A stretch of DNA of 10,038 nucleotides from an uncultured Oscillospiraceae bacterium. Lineage in GTDB: Bacteria; Bacillota; Clostridia; Oscillospirales; Acutalibacteraceae. Both the position numbers and the translations under genes were made by a program. This document shows, piece by piece, positions 7,477 through 10,038 of this stretch. Each line of letters begins with the position of its first letter. The stretch's first letter is position 1. The stretch covers positions 1-10,038 of the forward strand of contig CAJUPK010000092.1 of the NCBI GenBank assembly GCA_910588415.1, in the 5' to 3' direction. The notes beneath the pieces are model-generated. The model saw only the letters and a program-made list of their open reading frames with translations, searched no databases and was not told the origin of the DNA.

Positions 7477-7599
7477 GCTGCACGCTCCTTTGAACTGGGC
7501 CTGTTGGAAAACAGAGGGAGGGCGCAGGACAAGGCCCAGGGCATATTTCCGCTTTCCGGGGTTTTCAAACAGGTCCTAATCTTTTTATTGTATTATTAT

Positions 7600-7628
7600 A
7601 TTATATCGCTTTTTTTCCTATTTTGCAA
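7600..7628 (-). promoter_or_regulatory. Promoter of the GH2 gene
   Basis: On the minus strand TTGCAA (7623-7628) is followed after 17 bases by a perfect TATAAT (7600-7605) in a very AT-rich tract. The start should be near 7593, leaving a leader of about 115 bases. The leader contains a small CTGTT-TTCC-AACAG hairpin but no riboswitch I recognise. The MITE-like repeat begins four bases upstream of the -35 box. Confidence 0.75.
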
Positions 7629-7631
7629 CCT

Positions 7632-7733
7632 TTATAGTTAACACAGTTCAAAAGAAACAGAACACCTCTTTTGAACCAGGCGGCGCAGCCGCCCCCATCC
7701 GTATCTACTGATTGTCAAGTGTGTTTACTATAA
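7632..7733. mobile_element. MITE-like structured repeat, family B copy 2
   Basis: This 102-bp non-coding element is bounded by imperfect terminal inverted repeats: TTATAGTTAACACAG (7632-7646) and GTGTGTTTACTATAA (7719-7733), pairing at 13 of 15 positions. Inside are a perfect 10-bp stem GTTCAAAAGA/TCTTTTGAAC (7646-7655, 7667-7676) and a hairpin GGCGGC-GCA-GCCGCC (7679-7693). A diverged copy is at 52-157. Short size, terminal repeats, TA at both outer ends and absence of a transposase fit a miniature element mobilised in trans. No clear longer target duplication is seen. It could instead be a structured regulatory repeat. Confidence 0.6.
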
Positions 7734-7846
7734 CAGGGGCGCCAACCCCATGGATTTCCCCAGCCCCCAGGGACCCCGGGCTTTTCTGCCCAAAAGCAAT
7801 AGGGAACCCTCCAGGGTCCCCCATCGGCTATCCGTCTTTTTTCCCG
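7734..7846. other. Intergenic, possible weak terminator of the YjfB-like gene
   Basis: This short GC-rich spacer lies between the repeat element and the stop codon of the small gene. Read on the minus strand it contains a stem pairing GGGACCCT with AGGGTTCCC (7802-7820), followed by CTATTGCTTTT, which could act as a modest terminator. A second small GGGC/GCCC hairpin is at 7778-7791. No gene is seen here. Confidence 0.35.
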
Positions 7847-8020
7847 TCAGGCGTACACATCAAAGGTGTAGGGGCTGGGGGGCAGCATCTGCTGCAGCTC
7901 CTGCAAAGCCAGCTCCTCTGTGTCCATCATCTTCTTCGTCACAGCCATAGAATACTCTGTGGCAAACTGAGCCTGGCTATAGGATGTGGCCATTGAGGCT
8001 ATACTATCCATCATGCCCAT
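7847..8020 (-). CDS. YjfB-family small protein (putative motility protein)
   Basis: This 57-residue protein starts MGMMDSIASMATSYSQAQFA, continues TEYSMAVTKKMMDTEELALQ, and ends PSPYTFDVYA. The pattern of an N-terminal amphipathic helix with M-D-x-I-A-x-M-x-x-x-x-x-Q-A, a helix with A-V-x-K-K-M-M-D-x-x-x, a P-rich turn and a short strand-like tail matches the YjfB-type family (Pfam YjfB_motility, as I recall it). Those proteins are widespread in Firmicutes and tentatively linked to flagellar motility. Function is not established. Reality is strongly supported by AAAAGGAGGA (8027-8036) six bases from the ATG and by a consensus promoter 48 bases upstream. It stands alone, with no flagellar genes nearby. 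A start at the second ATG (8014) is possible but less well spaced. Confidence 0.85.
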   Translation of the reverse strand: MGMMDSIASMATSYSQAQFATEYSMAVTKKMMDTEELALQELQQMLPPSPYTFDVYA

Positions 8021-8067
8021 GTACAGTCCTCCTTTTCTGTGATTCTATGGGGATAAAATCCCTCTTT

Positions 8068-8096
8068 ATTCTATCATGCCAAAATTGATTTGTCAA
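8068..8096 (-). promoter_or_regulatory. Sigma-A promoter of the YjfB-like gene
   Basis: On the minus strand TTGACA (8091-8096), a 17-base spacer and TAGAAT (8068-8073) form a near-perfect promoter. The short leader contains a GGGAT-TTT-ATCCC hairpin (about 8049-8062) right at the predicted 5' end, which could stabilise the message. The promoter is of housekeeping type, not the sigma-D type expected for a flagellar late gene. Confidence 0.85.
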
Positions 8097-8159
8097 GATT
8101 TCCCGCTGTGGGGGAGTGCCCCAAAGAAGAGTATATGACGATAGAGTAGCCCCCGGCGG

Positions 8160-8205
8160 TTTAGGGGCTCAGCCCCTAAAAACCCCGCAACCTTTGAAAA
8201 GGTTG
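8160..8205 (-). terminator. Double hairpin downstream of the U32 gene
   Basis: Two perfect stems lie between the U32 stop codon and the next promoter: CAACCTTT-GA-AAAGGTTG (8188-8205) and TTTAGGGGC-TCA-GCCCCTAAA (8160-8180). On the minus strand the first is followed by CGGGGTTTTT and then the second. That is a plausible but not textbook terminator, because the T run sits between the stems. The layout resembles hairpin-rich repeats often seen after genes in Oscillospiraceae (recollection, not checked). Confidence 0.45.
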
Positions 8206-8243
8206 ACGAAACTTTTACCGTTTGTTCATCGGAGCCTCGCCTT

Positions 8244-9506
8244 TTAACTCTTCATTTCGGACCCTCCCCGCTTCACCCGGAGATAGGCCCCTGGCTGCAC
8301 AGGCAGGTCTGTCTTCCAGTACACCAGCATCTCCGCGTGCGGGGCTGACTGAATCGGCTCCCAGTCCCCGTTAAACAGCTGGTCCAGCTTGGCGGTAAAG
8401 GGCGGCGTGCCCGGCTGCAGAATGTCCGCCTCTGTTCCGGCAAAAAAGCGGTTCCGCTCCCGCAGGCGTATATAGTCCCCGCTGCGGCCCTCGCACAAGG
8501 CCACCACCTCGTAATTCCGGGTATATTGGCTCCGGTCCGGGGTCTGCCCCGGCTCTTCCCCAAAGTAAAAGCCTGTGGAGTAGGCCCTGTGGCTGATTTT
8601 CTCCGTCTCCTCCAAAATCTCCAGCGGCAGCGGCTCCTCTGGGTGCTCCCCAAAAAAGTCGATGGCCTGGCGGTAGGCGCCAGTCACCGCAGCCACATAG
8701 TAGGCGGATTTGGCCCGGCCCTCTATCTTCAGGCTGGTGATGCCAGCCTTCATCATGGCCGGGATGTGCTGGATCATGCGCAGGTCATTGGAGTTGAGGA
8801 TATAGGTCCCCTTCCCGCTCTCGATGATGGGAAAGTGCTGGTCCGGCCGCTCCTTCTCTGTGAGAAAATACTCCCAGCGGCATGGCTGGGCGCACTGCCC
8901 CCGGTTGGCGTCCCGGTTGGCCATATAGTTGGACAAAAGGCACCGCCCAGAGAAGGACACGCACATGCTGCCATGGGCAAAAGCCTCCAGCGCCAGCTGG
9001 GGCGGCGTGTTCCGGCGAATCTCCCGGATCTCCTCCAGGGACAGCTCCCGGGCCAGCACTACCCGGCTGGCCCCCAGGTCCAGGCAAGCCTTGGCCGCCG
9101 CGTAGTTGACAATCCCCGTCTGGGTGGAGACATGCAGCTCTACCCCAGGGGCAAACTCCCGGGCCAAGGCCAGCACCCCCAGGTCGGAGATAATCAGCCC
9201 GTCCACGCCCACCTGGGCGCAGTGGGCCAAAAAACCCGGCAATGCCGCCAATTCCTGGTTTCTGGGCAGGGTGTTGCAGGTCACATACAGCCGTACCCCT
9301 TGCCGGTGGCAGAGTTCCACTGCCTGGGCCAGCTCTTCGTTGGAGAAGTTGCCCGGCGCGGCCCGCATACCGTACTCCTTGCCCGCCAGGTACACCGCGT
9401 CAGCGCCATAGCGCACTGCAGCCTCCAGACGCTCCATGTCTCCGGCAGGGGCCAGCAGCTCTGGTTTATTCACAGGCTGTTCATTTTTTACACATATTTC
9501 TTCCAT
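8244..9506 (-). CDS. trhP: U32 family protein, TrhP/YrrO-type tRNA U34 hydroxylation factor
   Basis: This 420-residue protein belongs to the U32 'peptidase' family. It begins with the typical PELLAPAGDMERLEAAVRYG segment (15-34) and carries the family signature EAFAHGSMCVSFSGRCLLS (174-192), then NRDANRGQCAQPCRWEY (197-213). The cysteines at 182, 189, 205 and 209 fall where relatives bind an iron-sulfur cluster. The conserved SLKIEGRAKSAYYVA (258-272) follows. Length and layout fit E. coli TrhP (YegQ) and B. subtilis YrrO/TrhP2, which help make 5-hydroxyuridine at the tRNA wobble position from prephenate; most members are not proteases. The stop just upstream and lack of another in-frame start favour 9506, although the upstream GGGGA (about 9518-9522) is a weak, distant ribosome site. 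It is a stand-alone gene here. The relatives RlhA and DUF3656-type U32 are usually longer. Confidence 0.87.
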   Translation of the reverse strand: MEEICVKNEQPVNKPELLAPAGDMERLEAAVRYGADAVYLAGKEYGMRAAPGNFSNEELAQAVELCHRQGVRLYVTCNTLPRNQELAALPGFLAHCAQVGVDGLIISDLGVLALAREFAPGVELHVSTQTGIVNYAAAKACLDLGASRVVLARELSLEEIREIRRNTPPQLALEAFAHGSMCVSFSGRCLLSNYMANRDANRGQCAQPCRWEYFLTEKERPDQHFPIIESGKGTYILNSNDLRMIQHIPAMMKAGITSLKIEGRAKSAYYVAAVTGAYRQAIDFFGEHPEEPLPLEILEETEKISHRAYSTGFYFGEEPGQTPDRSQYTRNYEVVALCEGRSGDYIRLRERNRFFAGTEADILQPGTPPFTAKLDQLFNGDWEPIQSAPHAEMLVYWKTDLPVQPGAYLRVKRGGSEMKS

Positions 9507-9843
9507 TATTGATTCATTCCCCGTTCACTTTTCCCGTTGGTTTTCCCTATTTCTGCTCTCGCGAAAAGGCCATTCCAGCATGGCCAGAGCAAATGGAAAA
9601 CCCGGCGCTTCTCTGGCAGCCCTCTAAGCACACATCCGCTTATATGATTTTACACCGGTTGTGCCCGCTAACATTTGTAAAAGGTACACGCTGGCCTTCT
9701 GCGATGGTTTTTAAATGATATATAGTTCTTATTGCCCTTCCTGGCTCAAGCAAAGTTCCCCAAGCCTCCATGGATTCGCCCCAGCAGGAGGCAATCCCTT
9801 CGCGGCCAGAGGCCCCCACCAGGGGCCTGTCTCATCGAGTTGG
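9507..9843. other. Intergenic region upstream of the U32 gene with overlapping hairpins
   Basis: I see no gene here. Reading toward the U32 gene (minus strand), GCCAGAG/CTCTGGC (9611-9617, 9583-9589) and GGCCAT-GCTGGA-ATGGCC (9580-9585, 9568-9573) share three bases, so they cannot form together; the second is followed by TTTT. A further stem AGGCCCC/GGGGCCT lies near 9810-9828. No promoter with both boxes is convincing, although AT-rich tracts occur at 9641-9655 and 9707-9732. Confidence 0.4.
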
Positions 9844-10038
9844 CACACCACGCAGCGTTCGGTCCGAACGCTTGCCACTGGCAATCTTCCCGCCCCCTGG
9901 ACCGCGTATTTGACCACCACCCGGCCAACATAGAACCATTACCTTCTACCACTCAACTACCCTAAAACCGCCCAGGTAGGAGTTTCCCGGTACTTTCCGC
10001 AGAAAAGGCGACCGCTTCGCGGTCAAGGGAAACTCCGT
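9844..10038. repeat. Structured multi-hairpin repeat, family A copy 2 (cut by window end)
   Basis: This is the second copy of the element at 2223-2388. It opens with the same CACACCACGCA string, then carries a perfect hairpin AGCGTTCG-GTC-CGAACGCT (9853-9871) that is absent from copy 1. From 9911 it aligns base for base with copy 1. Stems are TAGAA/TTCTA (9931-9935, 9944-9948), CTACC/GGTAG (9957-9961, 9975-9979), the outer stem GGAGTTTCCC/GGGAAACTCC (9979-9988, 10027-10036), and inner hairpins near 9993-10007 and GACCGC-TTC-GCGGTC (10010-10024). It ends at AACTCCGT, exactly where copy 1 enters its tandem hairpin units, so more units may follow outside the window. Confidence 0.7.

Noticed and set aside
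6670..7641. Long open frame (323 codons) on the + strand opposite the GH2 gene
   Set aside because: It lies inside the GH2 gene on the other strand, has no ribosome site, and its protein is low-complexity and resembles no family; long antisense frames are expected in GC-rich genes.
8526..9512. 328-codon open frame on the + strand opposite the U32 gene
   Set aside because: The minus-strand frame carries the complete U32 signature; the + frame is an antisense shadow without a ribosome site.

Overview
The window looks like a chromosomal segment of a GC-rich Clostridia-type Firmicute, most likely an Oscillospiraceae (Flavonifractor/Pseudoflavonifractor-like) gut bacterium. This is inferred from strong AGGAGG-type ribosome binding sites, sigma-A promoters of TTGACA/TTGCAA-17-TATAAT form, GC-rich codon use, and the gene types present (MATE efflux pump, GH2 glycosidase with DUF4982-like tail, U32 protein, YjfB-like small protein). 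There is no phage, plasmid, CRISPR, rRNA or tRNA signal.

Layout. (1) 1-2181, + strand: a leader holding a MITE-like repeat (family B, copy 1), then an excellent sigma-A promoter whose -10 box lies between two arms of a perfect inverted repeat, then a marR-type regulator and a MATE efflux pump in one apparent operon. (2) 2182-2525: no gene, but a structured repeat (family A, copy 1) followed by two tandem hairpin units and a promoter. (3) 2526-4802, + strand: an alpha/beta hydrolase (esterase-like) and a SARP/BTAD-type regulator with a degenerate GGDEF-like C-terminus, 57 bases apart and probably co-transcribed. (4) 4803-5100: a convergent intergenic region with a perfect 19-bp-stem bidirectional terminator. 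(5) 5101-7476, - strand: a 791-aa GH2 glycoside hydrolase with its own promoter; family B copy 2 lies directly upstream of that promoter. (6) 7847-8020, - strand: a 57-aa YjfB-family small protein with a textbook promoter and RBS. (7) 8244-9506, - strand: a U32/TrhP-type tRNA-hydroxylation protein. (8) 9507-10038: no gene; several hairpins and a second copy of repeat family A cut by the window edge.

How the genes work together. The marR-MATE pair looks like a self-controlled drug or toxicant efflux operon. The hydrolase, the BTAD regulator and the convergent GH2 enzyme may belong to a small carbohydrate-utilisation neighbourhood, but the sequence does not prove that they are co-regulated. The U32 and YjfB-like genes look like independent single-gene units.

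The most unusual content is non-coding. Two repeat families are each present twice, and in each family several stems keep their pairing although the bases have changed. That suggests selected RNA or DNA secondary structure. The genes themselves belong to known families; I do not see a convincing new multi-gene system.
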